Assembly (NCBI GenBank): GCA_900167895.1
Contig: FUZR01000001.1
Span: forward strand, 102,379-166,378
Source of the DNA: Bacteroidales bacterium WCE2004
GTDB lineage: Bacteria; Bacteroidota; Bacteroidia; Bacteroidales; UBA932
Direction of reading: 5' to 3'
Length of the DNA stretch: 64,000 nt
Every line of letters begins with the position of its first letter. Positions within the stretch are counted from its first letter, which is position 1. A model generated the notes under the pieces. That model was not told where the DNA came from. It saw only the letters and a program-made list of their open reading frames with translations, and did not search any database. Made by a program: the position numbers and the translations under genes. Positions 43,283-51,772 of this stretch are shown one piece after another.

Positions 43283-44069
43283 CATCTTCAACATAAAGCG
43301 TTTCTGCAACTACTTCCTGTACGATCTGAGGAACGCCAAGAACAACTACGGCCTCAGCCTGCTGATCCTGGGCGTCATGCCCGTCGTGCTGTACATCATC
43401 GTCCAGCTCTTCTCCCTGATCTTCACCCAGGACGTCACCAATATCCCTCTCGGCGTCAAATACGCCGAACTGTCCATCGTCACCTTCGTCGCCACGATCG
43501 GCGCCGGCGCCAAGATCTACGGCAAGCTGACCGAGAAGCAGTCCGGATCCAACTTCCTGATGATCCCGGCGTCCACGCTGGAGAAATGGCTCTCGATGGC
43601 CCTGATCGTCTGCGTCGTCGTACCCGTCGTGCTCTACACCCTGCAGTTCGTGACTGACGGCGCGATGAGCCTCCTCTTCCCCGTGACCTATGGCGAACGT
43701 CTGTTCCAGTTCGATGAGATCAGCTCCGGGCTCGAATCCTTCGCGGAACGTGGCGTACGGATCAACGTCTTCGGCCTGCTCACGCTGACCTGGGCAGAAA
43801 GCATCCTGACCTTCACCCTCGGTGCCATCTGCTTCAAGAAGAGCAAGGTCGCCAAGACCATCCTCGTCCTCATCGGCTTCAGCTTCCTGCTCTCCATCGG
43901 CATGGTGGCCTTCAACATCAACAATCTGAATTATCCGAGCTACATCGGATTCTCCAACGTCAGCGAGTTTGTCTCCTACATCAACTGGACATCGAACCTG
44001 TACTACGCCATCTTCATCGGAGGCATCCTCTGCGCGATCTACTTCCGCCTCAGGACACTTAAACATTGA
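43275..44069 (+). CDS. ABC transporter permease-like membrane protein
   Basis: The 264-residue protein has about six membrane segments (for example LSLLILGVMPVVLYIIVQLF and LYYAIFIGGILCAIYF) and no other recognised motif. It overlaps the ATPase gene and is followed by the regulator gene after 4 bp, so it is the likely partner of the ATPase. Such systems often respond to envelope stress or cationic peptides; that role is only an analogy here. Confidence 0.75.
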   Translation: MNNIFNIKRFCNYFLYDLRNAKNNYGLSLLILGVMPVVLYIIVQLFSLIFTQDVTNIPLGVKYAELSIVTFVATIGAGAKIYGKLTEKQSGSNFLMIPASTLEKWLSMALIVCVVVPVVLYTLQFVTDGAMSLLFPVTYGERLFQFDEISSGLESFAERGVRINVFGLLTLTWAESILTFTLGAICFKKSKVAKTILVLIGFSFLLSIGMVAFNINNLNYPSYIGFSNVSEFVSYINWTSNLYYAIFIGGILCAIYFRLRTLKH

Positions 44070-44073
44070 AATT

Positions 44074-44412
44074 ATGGAATTTGACAGCAACAAACCCATC
44101 TACATCCAAATCGCGGACAATATCTGTGAGCGGATCCTTTCCGGGGAATTCAAGCCCGGAGGGCGCATCTCCTCGGTCCGGGAATGGGGCGCGCAGATCG
44201 GGGTCAATCCCAATACCGTAGCCCGTTCCTACGAGATCCTCACGGACCGGAAGGTTATCTTCAACCAGCGCGGCATCGGTTTCTTCGTCGCAGACGACGC
44301 CATCGACGTGATCCGCGACACCGAGCGCCGGAAATTCATCGACGAAGAGCTCCCGCTCTTCTGCAACCGGGCCGCACTGCTCGGAATAGACCTGAAAGAC
44401 TATATCAAATAA
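44074..44412 (+). CDS. GntR-family regulator, YtrA type
   Basis: The 112-residue protein has a winged-helix GntR domain (about 5-75, YIQIADNICERILSGEFKPGGRISSVRE, NPNTVARSYEILTDRKVI) and a short C-terminal helical tail instead of a ligand domain, the YtrA layout. ATG 44074 is chosen; earlier in-frame starts lie in the permease gene. It probably represses the operon through the dyad at 42421-42442. Confidence 0.88.
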   Translation: MEFDSNKPIYIQIADNICERILSGEFKPGGRISSVREWGAQIGVNPNTVARSYEILTDRKVIFNQRGIGFFVADDAIDVIRDTERRKFIDEELPLFCNRAALLGIDLKDYIK

Positions 44413-44425
44413 AAATCGGACAGAA

Positions 44426-45160
44426 ATGAAAAAGATGACATACATCCTCGCTGCAGCCATGCTGCTCCTCCTCCCCTCCTGCAAGTTCATCAAGGTGGAC
44501 AAAAATCTGCTGGACGACCTCGACGAAAAGGTCGACGTCTTCCAGGGTGGCAGCGACAAGGTCACCGCCAGCGACAACTACATCACCCGCAAGGACACCA
44601 CCGGCGAATTCCACGCCATCTCCTGCAACCTGCCCGCCGACGTAATCTACGTCCCCGGCGACTGCAGCATCACGATCTACGGACCGGACAACATTGTCGA
44701 GAAGGTCAGCGTCAAGAACGACAACGGCCTGCTGGAAATCAAGAGCGGAGTGCAGCGCATGCGCAACATCAAGAAGGGATTCACCGTCACCGTGTCCAGC
44801 CCCGTCCTGGAGGCTGTCACCATCAACGGTGCCGGCACGTTCAAAGCCAACGACGGCATCACCGCCCTCAACTTCAGCGCCACCCTCAACGGCGCCGGCG
44901 ACTTCTTCATCCACGGCCTGCAGGCCAGCGAAGCCAAGGTCACCGTCAACGGTGCAGCGGACGCGGACATCAAGGGCATTGACTGCGACCTCCTCAAGAT
45001 CGACATCTTCGGCGCCGGCGACGCCGAGCTGAGCGGCAAGGCCGGCCGTGCCAACCTGTCCATCACCGGAGCCGGCGACATCGACGCCCGGAAACTGGAA
45101 TGCGCCGACCTGAACAGCTCCGTCCACGGGCTCGGTTCCATCAAGAAACCCAATTCATGA
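44426..45160 (+). CDS. GIN-domain (DUF2807) lipoprotein
   Basis: The 244-residue protein has a lipoprotein signal (lipobox LLPSC near residue 19) and a right-handed beta-helix-like GIN domain with repeats of the form INGAGTF, LNGAGDF, VNGAADA, IFGAGDA and ITGAGDI. Such proteins are common in Bacteroidota and are often found with stress or transport operons. It is 13 bp after the regulator gene, so it is the last gene of the ABC operon. Confidence 0.85.
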   Translation: MKKMTYILAAAMLLLLPSCKFIKVDKNLLDDLDEKVDVFQGGSDKVTASDNYITRKDTTGEFHAISCNLPADVIYVPGDCSITIYGPDNIVEKVSVKNDNGLLEIKSGVQRMRNIKKGFTVTVSSPVLEAVTINGAGTFKANDGITALNFSATLNGAGDFFIHGLQASEAKVTVNGAADADIKGIDCDLLKIDIFGAGDAELSGKAGRANLSITGAGDIDARKLECADLNSSVHGLGSIKKPNS

Positions 45161-45205
45161 GAAACTTTTCATAAGCTACTTTAACTATATTCTATGCTAA
45201 CAAGG

Positions 45206-45241
45206 CAAAGGGCAACCTGAGACAGGCTGCCCTTTGTTTTT
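45206..45241 (+). terminator. Terminator of the ABC/GIN operon
   Basis: CAAAGGGCAACCTG (45206-45219) pairs with CAGGCTGCCCTTTG (45223-45236), one mismatch, 3-base loop, followed by five T. Confidence 0.85.
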
Positions 45242-45290
45242 CGGAGCGTTTGGTTAAACTAAATTATTCCTATAAACTAATCTGTATTAA

Positions 45291-45860
45291 TTAAAACTTG
45301 GGGATTTCAAACACGGAGGCCGGGATCTCGACGTTCTCTTCGAACTTCACGGCTTCATTGCCGAAGGTGAACTGGCCGCCGTCGGTGAGGGTCTTGAAGG
45401 GGATGCCCTGCCAGACCCACACGGTCTGCGTCATCGTCATACCCATCTGGGAAGCCTCCATCGTGTACTTGGTGCACTCCTTGCCAAGGATCGTCTCCTT
45501 GCCGGCTTCCTTGATCTTGTTGGCGGACTTGACCGCATCGGTCAGGTTCAGGAAGTTGATGTCGTTGCCACCCATGCCGCCGGCAGGCATTTCCTGCACC
45601 TGCTTCTCGGTGGCGTTGATCATGTAGGTCTTGCCATCCTTGCGGAGAATGGTCATCTCCATCTCGTTGCCCATGAAGTTCATCTTCATCTTCTGGGCCT
45701 CGAGGGCACCGTAATTGTCGAAATAGACGGTGGTCTCGCCCATCTCGGACTTCTGGGTCAGGATGCCGGACTTGACGCCGTAGCGCTGTCCGTCCTGGGC
45801 CGTCGCCACTCCTGCCGCTGTCGCGAGCAAGAGGATCAGAGTAAGAAATTTTTTATGCAT
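45291..45860 (-). CDS. Secreted DUF4412-like protein
   Basis: The 189-residue protein starts at ATG 45860 (MHKKFLTLILLLATAAGVATA/QDG, signal peptide). The mature part is a single beta-rich domain with YGVKSGILTQKSEM, Met-rich turns (KMKMNFMGNEMEMTIL, AGGMGGND) and GKECTKYTMEASQMGMTMTQTVWVWQGIPFKT, which recalls DUF4412. No enzymatic motif is seen. A box TATGTTTG (plus CAAACATA, 45896-45903) lies upstream. Function unknown. Confidence 0.7.
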   Translation of the reverse strand: MHKKFLTLILLLATAAGVATAQDGQRYGVKSGILTQKSEMGETTVYFDNYGALEAQKMKMNFMGNEMEMTILRKDGKTYMINATEKQVQEMPAGGMGGNDINFLNLTDAVKSANKIKEAGKETILGKECTKYTMEASQMGMTMTQTVWVWQGIPFKTLTDGGQFTFGNEAVKFEENVEIPASVFEIPKF

Positions 45861-45904
45861 CGTTTTAAGGTTATGATGTTGCGTGGTTACGCCTGCAAAC
45901 ATAA

Positions 45905-45934
45905 AAAAACCGGGCCTTTACAGGTCCGGTTTTT
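45905..45934 (-). terminator. Terminator of the yebC transcript
   Basis: AAAAACCGGGCCT (45905-45917) pairs with AGGTCCGGTTTTT (45922-45934), one wobble pair, 4-base loop. On the minus strand it ends in a T tract 28 bp after the yebC stop. Confidence 0.75.
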
Positions 45935-45962
45935 CGACGAATGAGCCTTTTTCTTCGACGAA

Positions 45963-46715
45963 TTACTCCTCGGCGGGCTTCATCGTAGTATAGACATTGG
46001 TCACGTCCTCATCGTCCTCGAGCATGCCGATCAGCTTGTCGAGGGTGGCGCGCTGCTCGTCGGTGACATCCTTCAGGTCCACATTGGGAATCTGCTCGAA
46101 GCCGCCGGAGATGAGTTCGTAGCCGTTCTCTTCGATGTATTTCTGGATCTGGCCGTAGGAGCTGTAGTCGCCGTACATCACGACCACGGGGGTCACGTTG
46201 CCGTCCTTGTCCTCCTCCTCCTGGCGGAAGAGCTCCTCCACGCCGAAGTCGATGAGCTCGAGCTCGAGCTCCTCCAGGTCGACGCCTTCCTTCTCCTTGA
46301 CGCGGAAGGTGCACTTGCGGTCGAACATGAAGCTCACGGAACCGGTGGTGCCCAGCGAGCCGCCGCACTTGTTGAAGTAGCTGCGGACGTTGGCCACGGT
46401 GCGGGTGTTGTTGTCCGTGGCGGCCTCCACGAGGACGGCGATGCCGAAGGGGCCGAAGCCCTCGTAGATGATCTCCTTGAAATCGCCCTGCTTGCTCTCG
46501 GTGGCCTTCTTGATGGCGCGCTCGATGTTCTCCTTGGGCATCTGCTCGGAACGGGCCTCTGCCATAAGGGCACGCAGACGCGGGTTGCCGGTCACGTCCG
46601 GACCGCCCTGCTTGACGGCGATGGTGATTTCCTTGCCCAGCTTGGTGAACGTACGGGCCATGTGGCCCCAGCGCTTCAGTTTGCGCTCCTTGCGGAATTC
46701 AAATGCTCTTCCCAT
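45963..46715 (-). CDS. yebC: YebC/PmpR/TACO1-family protein
   Basis: The 250-residue protein has the full YebC pattern: GRAFEFRKERKLKRWGHMARTFTKLGKEI, NPRLRALMAEARSEQMPKENIERAIKKA, EGFGPFGIAVLVEAATDNNTRTVANVR and CGGSLGTTGSVSFMF. Members act as DNA-binding regulators or help ribosomes through difficult sequences. It follows the TPR gene by 3 bp. Confidence 0.93.
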   Translation of the reverse strand: MGRAFEFRKERKLKRWGHMARTFTKLGKEITIAVKQGGPDVTGNPRLRALMAEARSEQMPKENIERAIKKATESKQGDFKEIIYEGFGPFGIAVLVEAATDNNTRTVANVRSYFNKCGGSLGTTGSVSFMFDRKCTFRVKEKEGVDLEELELELIDFGVEELFRQEEEDKDGNVTPVVVMYGDYSSYGQIQKYIEENGYELISGGFEQIPNVDLKDVTDEQRATLDKLIGMLEDDEDVTNVYTTMKPAEE

Positions 46716-46718
46716 AAC

Positions 46719-47396
46719 TTACTCGGATACTCTGGCGATGTGTTTTGCGACGTCATAGGCCTCGAGGGAAGACGGGTAGTCGTTCTCGATGGTCTTGTAG
46801 CAGGCCAGCGCCTCAGCCTTCTGGCCCAGGGCCTCGTAGGCGGAAGCCTCCTTGAGGAGGTATGCGGGAGCAAAGATGTTGTCGGCGGTGGAGACGGCAG
46901 CCTTGTAGCTGCGGACGGCGGCGGCGTAGTCGCCGAGGGCGACATAGGCGTCGCCTTCGCAGGACTTGGCGCGGGCGGCCAGGATCGGCTCCTTGCCGTT
47001 GTACTTCTTCAGGTAAGAAAGAGCCTCCTCGTTGTTGCCGAGCTGCAGCTCGCAGATACCGGCGTAGAGGTAGACGGCCTTGCCGGCCTTGGAGCCATAC
47101 TCGGAGATGATCTCGGCGAAACCGAGGACGTTGCCGTCGCCGTTGAGCGCAAGCTCATAGTCGCCCTCCTGGAAGCTTGCCTCGGCAGGATAAGCCTGCT
47201 GCATCGCTTCCGCGCACTTGGGCTGATAGACGAACTTGCCATAGGCGAGGACGCCGAGGCCGATCACGAGGACCGCACCGACGACGCTCCAGATCGTTTT
47301 CTTGTTTTTGCTGTAGAACTGCTCGGTGGCGGAGACGGTCTGCTCGATGTTCTCCTGCCGCAGGGCTTCCTTGTCGTTCTGATTTTTCTGAGCCAT
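46719..47396 (-). CDS. Membrane-anchored TPR protein
   Basis: The 225-residue protein has a cytoplasmic N-terminus, one membrane helix (about 35-53, TIWSVVGAVLVIGLGVLAYG) and four or five TPR-like helical pairs. This is like YfgM/BamD-type scaffold proteins. The partner is unknown. It is divergent from recF, with a -7 box TAATTTTG on the minus strand (plus CAAAATTA, 47433-47440), and co-transcribed with yebC. Confidence 0.8.
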   Translation of the reverse strand: MAQKNQNDKEALRQENIEQTVSATEQFYSKNKKTIWSVVGAVLVIGLGVLAYGKFVYQPKCAEAMQQAYPAEASFQEGDYELALNGDGNVLGFAEIISEYGSKAGKAVYLYAGICELQLGNNEEALSYLKKYNGKEPILAARAKSCEGDAYVALGDYAAAVRSYKAAVSTADNIFAPAYLLKEASAYEALGQKAEALACYKTIENDYPSSLEAYDVAKHIARVSE

Positions 47397-47452
47397 ATTG
47401 GATATTATTTGATATTCGCTTTAAATAGCCCGCAAAATTAGAAAAAATCCTT

Positions 47453-47460
47453 TAACTTTG
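47453..47460 (+). promoter_or_regulatory. -7 box of recF
   Basis: TAACTTTG ends 7 bp before the recF ATG at 47468. The divergent TPR promoter lies just upstream. Confidence 0.65.
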
Positions 47461-47467
47461 CAATACA

Positions 47468-48568
47468 ATGGCCACATTACAGAAGATCGTCATACAGGAC
47501 TTCCGCAACATCCAGCTGCAGGAACTTACCTTCTCTCCCAATATCAACTGCATCAGCGGCGGCAACGGCGAAGGCAAGACCAACCTGCTTGACGCCATCT
47601 GGTATCTGTCCATGACCAAGAGCGCTTTCTCCACCTCCGACCGCTTCAATTTCCGCCACGGCACGTCCGCCTTCGCCCTGTCCGGCACCTACGAGATGCC
47701 GGGCGGCAGCACGGCGCGCTTCAGCGTCCGCGTGCAGGACGGCGGGCAGAAGAGCGTGCGGCGCGACGACAAGCCCTACGGGCGCATCTCGGAGCACATC
47801 GGCGTGCTGCCGATCGTGATGGTCTCCCCCGCCGACATCGCCATGGTGAGCGAGTCGGGCGACGAGCGCCGCAAGTTCGTCAACGCCGTGCTCTCGCAGA
47901 TGGAGCAGCCCTACCTGGCCGACGTCCAGCAATACAACCGTCTGCTGCTGCAGCGCAACAAGCTGCTCAAGGCAGGCGTCTGCGACGAAGACCTGCTGTC
48001 CACCTTCGACGAGCGGCTCTCCGTGCTGGCGCAGCCCATCTTCGAGCGGCGCAGCGCCTTCTGCGAGCGGCTCGTGCCCGTGGTGCAGCAGTACTACGCG
48101 GAGATCTCCGGCGGCCGCGAGCAGGTCGGGATCGAGTATCGCTCCGACCTGCAGAAGGGCAGCCTGGCAGAGATCCTGCGCGAGAAGCGCGACCGCGACC
48201 AGGTCTTCAAATTCACCACGGCAGGCGTCCAGCGCGACGATTTCCTCTTCACGATGGACGGCCACCCGATCCGCCGCTGCGGCTCGCAGGGGCAGCAGAA
48301 GTCTTTCCTGGTCGCCCTCAAGTTCGCCCAGTACGAGGTGATGAAGGCCGCCTGCGGCTTCCCGCCCATCATGCTGCTGGACGACCTCTTCGACAAGCTC
48401 GACATGAACCGCGTGGGCAACCTGCTCCGCGTGGTCGCGGACAAGGAATTCGGCCAGATTTTCCTGTCCGACTCCAACAAGGTCCGTACGGAGTCCATCG
48501 TGGACAAGCTCACCGCGGACCGCAGCTATTTCGAGACGGCAGGAGGCGTCTTCACTCCCAGACAATGA
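47468..48568 (+). CDS. recF: DNA replication/repair protein RecF
   Basis: The 366-residue SMC-like ATPase has Walker A GGNGEGKTNLLDAIWYL, the family block ISEHIGVLPIVMVSPADIAMV, signature CGSQGQQKSFLVALKFAQ and Walker B IMLLDDLFDKLD. RecF helps load RecA at gaps. It overlaps the DciA-like gene by 4 bp (ATGA); the recF-DUF721 pairing is common in bacteria. Confidence 0.96.
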   Translation: MATLQKIVIQDFRNIQLQELTFSPNINCISGGNGEGKTNLLDAIWYLSMTKSAFSTSDRFNFRHGTSAFALSGTYEMPGGSTARFSVRVQDGGQKSVRRDDKPYGRISEHIGVLPIVMVSPADIAMVSESGDERRKFVNAVLSQMEQPYLADVQQYNRLLLQRNKLLKAGVCDEDLLSTFDERLSVLAQPIFERRSAFCERLVPVVQQYYAEISGGREQVGIEYRSDLQKGSLAEILREKRDRDQVFKFTTAGVQRDDFLFTMDGHPIRRCGSQGQQKSFLVALKFAQYEVMKAACGFPPIMLLDDLFDKLDMNRVGNLLRVVADKEFGQIFLSDSNKVRTESIVDKLTADRSYFETAGGVFTPRQ

Positions 48569-48891
48569 GCCGCGTCGCCCGCAAAACCGCCGTTTCCCTC
48601 TCCGAGGCCATCCAGGAATACCTCAAGGTCGCCAAGCTCTCCGCCGGCCTCAACACCCAGCGGATCTTCGCCGCCTGGGACGCCGCGTCGGGCGCCGGCC
48701 GCTACACGGTCCGCCGCTTCTTCCGCGACGGCAGGCTCTACATCACGGTGGACTCCTCCGTGGTACGCAGCCAGCTTTCGTTCCAGCGCGACGTCCTGAT
48801 CGAGAAAATCAACGCCCTGCTTGCGCAGGACGAACTGTTTACCCGGGACGACGCCCGCGTGGGCATCGTCAAAGAACTCATTCTGAAATGA
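48565..48891 (+). CDS. DUF721 / DciA-like protein
   Basis: The 108-residue protein matches the DUF721 pattern (LSEAIQEYLKVAKLSAGLNTQRIFAAWDAASG, LYITVDSSVVRSQLSFQRDVLIEKIN), with a KH-like fold. In many bacteria lacking DnaC, DciA assists loading of the DnaB helicase. It overlaps recF and pdxB by 4 bp each. Confidence 0.88.
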   Translation: MSRVARKTAVSLSEAIQEYLKVAKLSAGLNTQRIFAAWDAASGAGRYTVRRFFRDGRLYITVDSSVVRSQLSFQRDVLIEKINALLAQDELFTRDDARVGIVKELILK

Positions 48892-49922
48892 AATTCGTCA
48901 TCGACAAGGCCATCCCTTTCATCGAAGGCGTCTTCGAGCCGTTCGGCGCCGAAGTGATCTATAAAGAAGGCCCCGACATCGTCCACGCCGACATCGTGGA
49001 CGCCGACGCGCTCGTCATCCGCACCCGCACGCGCTGCGATGCGGCGATGCTGGAGGGGACTTCCGTCAAGCTCATTGCCACAGCGACCGCGAGCATGGAC
49101 AACATCGACCAGGCCTGGTGCAAGGAGCACGGCATCTTCGTGCAGAACGCCTCCGGCTGCAACGCCGGCGGCGTGACCAACTACGTCTTCTCCGCCCTCT
49201 TCGGGACGGCTTCGCGCAAGAGCATTCCCCTGATGGGCAAGAAGATCGGCATCATCGGCCTGGGCGCCGCCGGCCAGCGCGTCGAGGAGATGGCGCTGGC
49301 CCTGGGCTTCAAGACGCTCCGCTACGACCCCCTGCGGGCCGAGAAGGAGGGCCCGGCCGAATTCCATGATCTCGACACCGTCCTCTCCGGAGCCGACATC
49401 GTCACGATGCACATTCCCGTCAACGACACCACGCGCGGCATGGCGGACGCCGGTTTCTTCGCCCGGATGAAACCCGGCGCCTTCTTCATCAACACCGCGC
49501 AGGGCGAGCTCGTCGTGGAGCAGGACCTGATCGACGCCATCCCCCGCCTCGGACCGGTGGCCCTCGATACCTGGTGCCACGAACCCGACATCAACCGCCA
49601 GCTGCTCGACCTGGTGGACATCGCCACGCCGCACATCGCCGGCTACACGCTGCAGGGCAAGCAGATCGGCACATCGATGGCCATCCGCGCCGTCGCACGC
49701 TTCTTCTCGCTGAGCGCCCTCTATGACTTCTTCCCGACCACGGAGATCGTCGAATACCAGGCCGTGCACATCGACGCCCACGAGAAGACGCAGGGCGAGA
49801 TCGCTTCGGTCATCCAGTACAACTACCCGATCTTCACGGACGACTTCATGTTCCGGATGAATCCGGACCGCTTCAAGGAGCTGCGCATCAACTACAGCTA
49901 CCGGCGCGAATTCTATTTCTGA
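48888..49922 (+). CDS. pdxB: 4-phosphoerythronate dehydrogenase
   Basis: The 344-residue D-2-hydroxyacid dehydrogenase oxidises erythronate-4-phosphate in the DXP-dependent route to pyridoxal phosphate. NAD-binding GKKIGIIGLGAAGQRVEEMA, the substrate block TATASMDNID, ASGCNAGGVTNYV, and the catalytic Arg/Glu/His arrangement ending in ALDTWCHEPDI are present. GYTLQGKQIGT and the C-terminal dimer domain fit PdxB. It follows the DciA-like gene with a 4-bp overlap. Confidence 0.93.
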   Translation: MKFVIDKAIPFIEGVFEPFGAEVIYKEGPDIVHADIVDADALVIRTRTRCDAAMLEGTSVKLIATATASMDNIDQAWCKEHGIFVQNASGCNAGGVTNYVFSALFGTASRKSIPLMGKKIGIIGLGAAGQRVEEMALALGFKTLRYDPLRAEKEGPAEFHDLDTVLSGADIVTMHIPVNDTTRGMADAGFFARMKPGAFFINTAQGELVVEQDLIDAIPRLGPVALDTWCHEPDINRQLLDLVDIATPHIAGYTLQGKQIGTSMAIRAVARFFSLSALYDFFPTTEIVEYQAVHIDAHEKTQGEIASVIQYNYPIFTDDFMFRMNPDRFKELRINYSYRREFYF

Positions 49923-49943
49923 ACCGCAAATCAATGACACGAT

Positions 49944-51437
49944 ATGGACAAAGCTACCCTGAACGCACAGCTTGAACGCTTCCGCAAGGGCTTCCCCTGG
50001 CTGAAGATCATCGCTCCCGCCACCCCGGCGCACGGCATCGAAGTCCTGACCGAAGCGGGCCAGGAAGCCGCCATCCGCTACGCGGACGAGGCGGAAGTCC
50101 ACGGCCGCTGCAAGTTCGTGCCGGCTTCCGGCGCCGCTTCCCGCATGTTCAAGGACATCTTCGCGGGGCTGGAGACGCCCAACGCCGCCACGGAGCAGCT
50201 GGCCGCCCACCTCAACTATTTCCCGTTCTACACGCCCGAAGTGTTCGGCACGGCCCCCTTCGACCCGGTCAAGACCGCCCGCAGGCTGCTGACGGACGAG
50301 GGTCTCGGCTACGGCAGCAAGCCCAAGGGCGTGCTGAAGTTCCACCGCTATCCGGACGAGACGCGCACCGCACTGGCAGAGCACTTCGTCGAAGGGCAGG
50401 CCTACATGCGCAACGCCGACGGTTCCGTGGACTTGGTCGTGACCATCTCCCCGGAGCACCGCGCGCTCTTCGAGGCCGCCGTGGCGGAGATCCAGGCGGA
50501 CTACGAGCGGCGCTACGGCGTGAAATACAACATCACGTTCACCTACCAGTCCAAGGACACCGACACGGTGGCCGTGGACGCGGACGGCAATCCGTTCCGC
50601 AAGGACGACGGCGAGATCCTCACCCGCCCGGCCGGTCACGGCGCGCTGATCTACAACCTCAACGCACTGGACGCCGAGCTCGTATCCATCAAGAACATCG
50701 ACAACGTGTGCGTGGAGCGCATGCAGCCGCTCACCTACCGCTGGAAGAAGATCCTGATGGGCCGCGCGCTGGAGCTGCGCGACCGCATCTTCGGCTACAT
50801 TTACGCGCTCGACCAGCTCACGCAGGTGCGCAAGGAGATGGCGGACTTCTCCTATATCCCCGTCTACAACATAGGTCAGGACGATCCTTTCGCCACGCCC
50901 GAATGCCAGGAGCTCTGCAACGAGATCGAGACCTTCCTGCGCGACGAGCTCAGCATCGGGATTCCCGAGCCCAGGGACAGCCGCGACCGCGCCCAGCTGC
51001 TGCGCGCCAAGCTCGACCGCCCCATCCGCGTGTGCGGCATGGTCAAGAACCAGGGCGAGCCGGGCGGCGGCCCCTTCATCGTCCGCGGCAAGGACGGCTC
51101 CACTTCCCTGCAGATTCTCGAAAGCGCCCAGATCAATCCGGACGACCCGCAGGCCGTGGCCGCGCTGAAGGACGCCACGCACTTCAACCCGGTGGACCTG
51201 GTCTGCTGCCTGCGCCGCCACGACGGCACGAAGTTCAACCTGCTCGACTACGTCGACGAGGAGACGGGCCTGATCAGTGCCAAGAGCTACCAGGGCCGCG
51301 AGCTGCGCGCCCTCGAGCTCCCCGGCCTGTGGAACGGCTCGATGTCCGACTGGAACACCCTCTTCGTGGAGGTCCCGGTCGAGACTTTCAATCCGGTCAA
51401 GGTCGTGCTCGACCTGCTCCGCGAAGCACATCAGTAA
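49944..51437 (+). CDS. DUF4301 family protein
   Basis: The 497-residue protein has nucleotidyltransferase-like features, including FVPASGAASRMFKDIF near residue 55 (a GxxSRM sugar-nucleotide-type loop), HRYPDETRTALAEHFVEG, RPAGHGALIYNLN and VCGMVKNQGEPGGGPFIV. This is the DUF4301 pattern of Bacteroidota; function is not established. It follows pdxB by 21 bp and may share its transcript. Confidence 0.85.
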   Translation: MDKATLNAQLERFRKGFPWLKIIAPATPAHGIEVLTEAGQEAAIRYADEAEVHGRCKFVPASGAASRMFKDIFAGLETPNAATEQLAAHLNYFPFYTPEVFGTAPFDPVKTARRLLTDEGLGYGSKPKGVLKFHRYPDETRTALAEHFVEGQAYMRNADGSVDLVVTISPEHRALFEAAVAEIQADYERRYGVKYNITFTYQSKDTDTVAVDADGNPFRKDDGEILTRPAGHGALIYNLNALDAELVSIKNIDNVCVERMQPLTYRWKKILMGRALELRDRIFGYIYALDQLTQVRKEMADFSYIPVYNIGQDDPFATPECQELCNEIETFLRDELSIGIPEPRDSRDRAQLLRAKLDRPIRVCGMVKNQGEPGGGPFIVRGKDGSTSLQILESAQINPDDPQAVAALKDATHFNPVDLVCCLRRHDGTKFNLLDYVDEETGLISAKSYQGRELRALELPGLWNGSMSDWNTLFVEVPVETFNPVKVVLDLLREAHQ

Positions 51438-51506
51438 TGTCATTCTGAACGCCAGCGAAGAATCTAATTATTTTTAAAAAAGATTAGACTTTTCCGAAAA
51501 ATTGAC

Positions 51507-51514
51507 TATCTTTG
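51507..51514 (+). promoter_or_regulatory. -7 box of the tRNA gene
   Basis: TATCTTTG lies 19 bp before the mature 5' end of the tRNA. Confidence 0.7.
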
Positions 51515-51533
51515 CAATCCCTTTCGAGGGCAT

Positions 51534-51606
51534 CTGGGTGTGGCGCAGTTGGTAGCGCACCTGGTTAGGGACCAGGAGGTCGCTCGTTCAAGTCGAGTCA
51601 CCCAGA
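51534..51606 (+). tRNA. tRNA-Pro, anticodon AGG
   Basis: A complete 73-base cloverleaf folds: acceptor CTGGGTG/CACCCAG, D stem GCGC/GCGC with loop AGTTGGTA, anticodon stem CCTGG/CCAGG, loop TTAGGGA, T stem GCTCG/CGAGT with loop TTCAAGT, discriminator A. The anticodon at positions 34-36 (51567-51569) is AGG. Identity as Pro is supported by C1-G72, A73 and G35-G36. CCA is not encoded. A34 is unusual for bacterial tRNA-Pro. Confidence 0.93.
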
Positions 51607-51611
51607 CAGCG

Positions 51612-51644
51612 AAAGCCGCAGGAATGCATCCTGCGGCTTTTTTT
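51612..51644 (+). terminator. Terminator after the tRNA
   Basis: A perfect 12-bp stem (AAAGCCGCAGGA, 51612-51623; TCCTGCGGCTTT, 51629-51640), loop ATGCA, and a run of seven T starting in the stem end. Confidence 0.88.
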
Positions 51645-51772
51645 ACTGTCCGGGTGACTCCGCTCCGCTTCATGGACGAGGGGGTGTTCCCCCTCGTGCT
51701 CCCCTGCGTCGGCCTGCGGCCTCCGATAATCACACCTCATAAAGATGCGGTTTATCTTTTCCGCTTGTACAT

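Noticed and set aside
48738..51443. Long minus-strand open frame (about 900 codons)
   Set aside because: It is antisense to pdxB and the DUF4301 gene and has no protein-family signal.
51655..51720. GC-rich hairpins after the tRNA terminator
   Set aside because: Short G/C runs such as GAGGGGGTGTTCCCCCTC can pair, but nothing ties them to a gene end or known RNA, so no feature was called.
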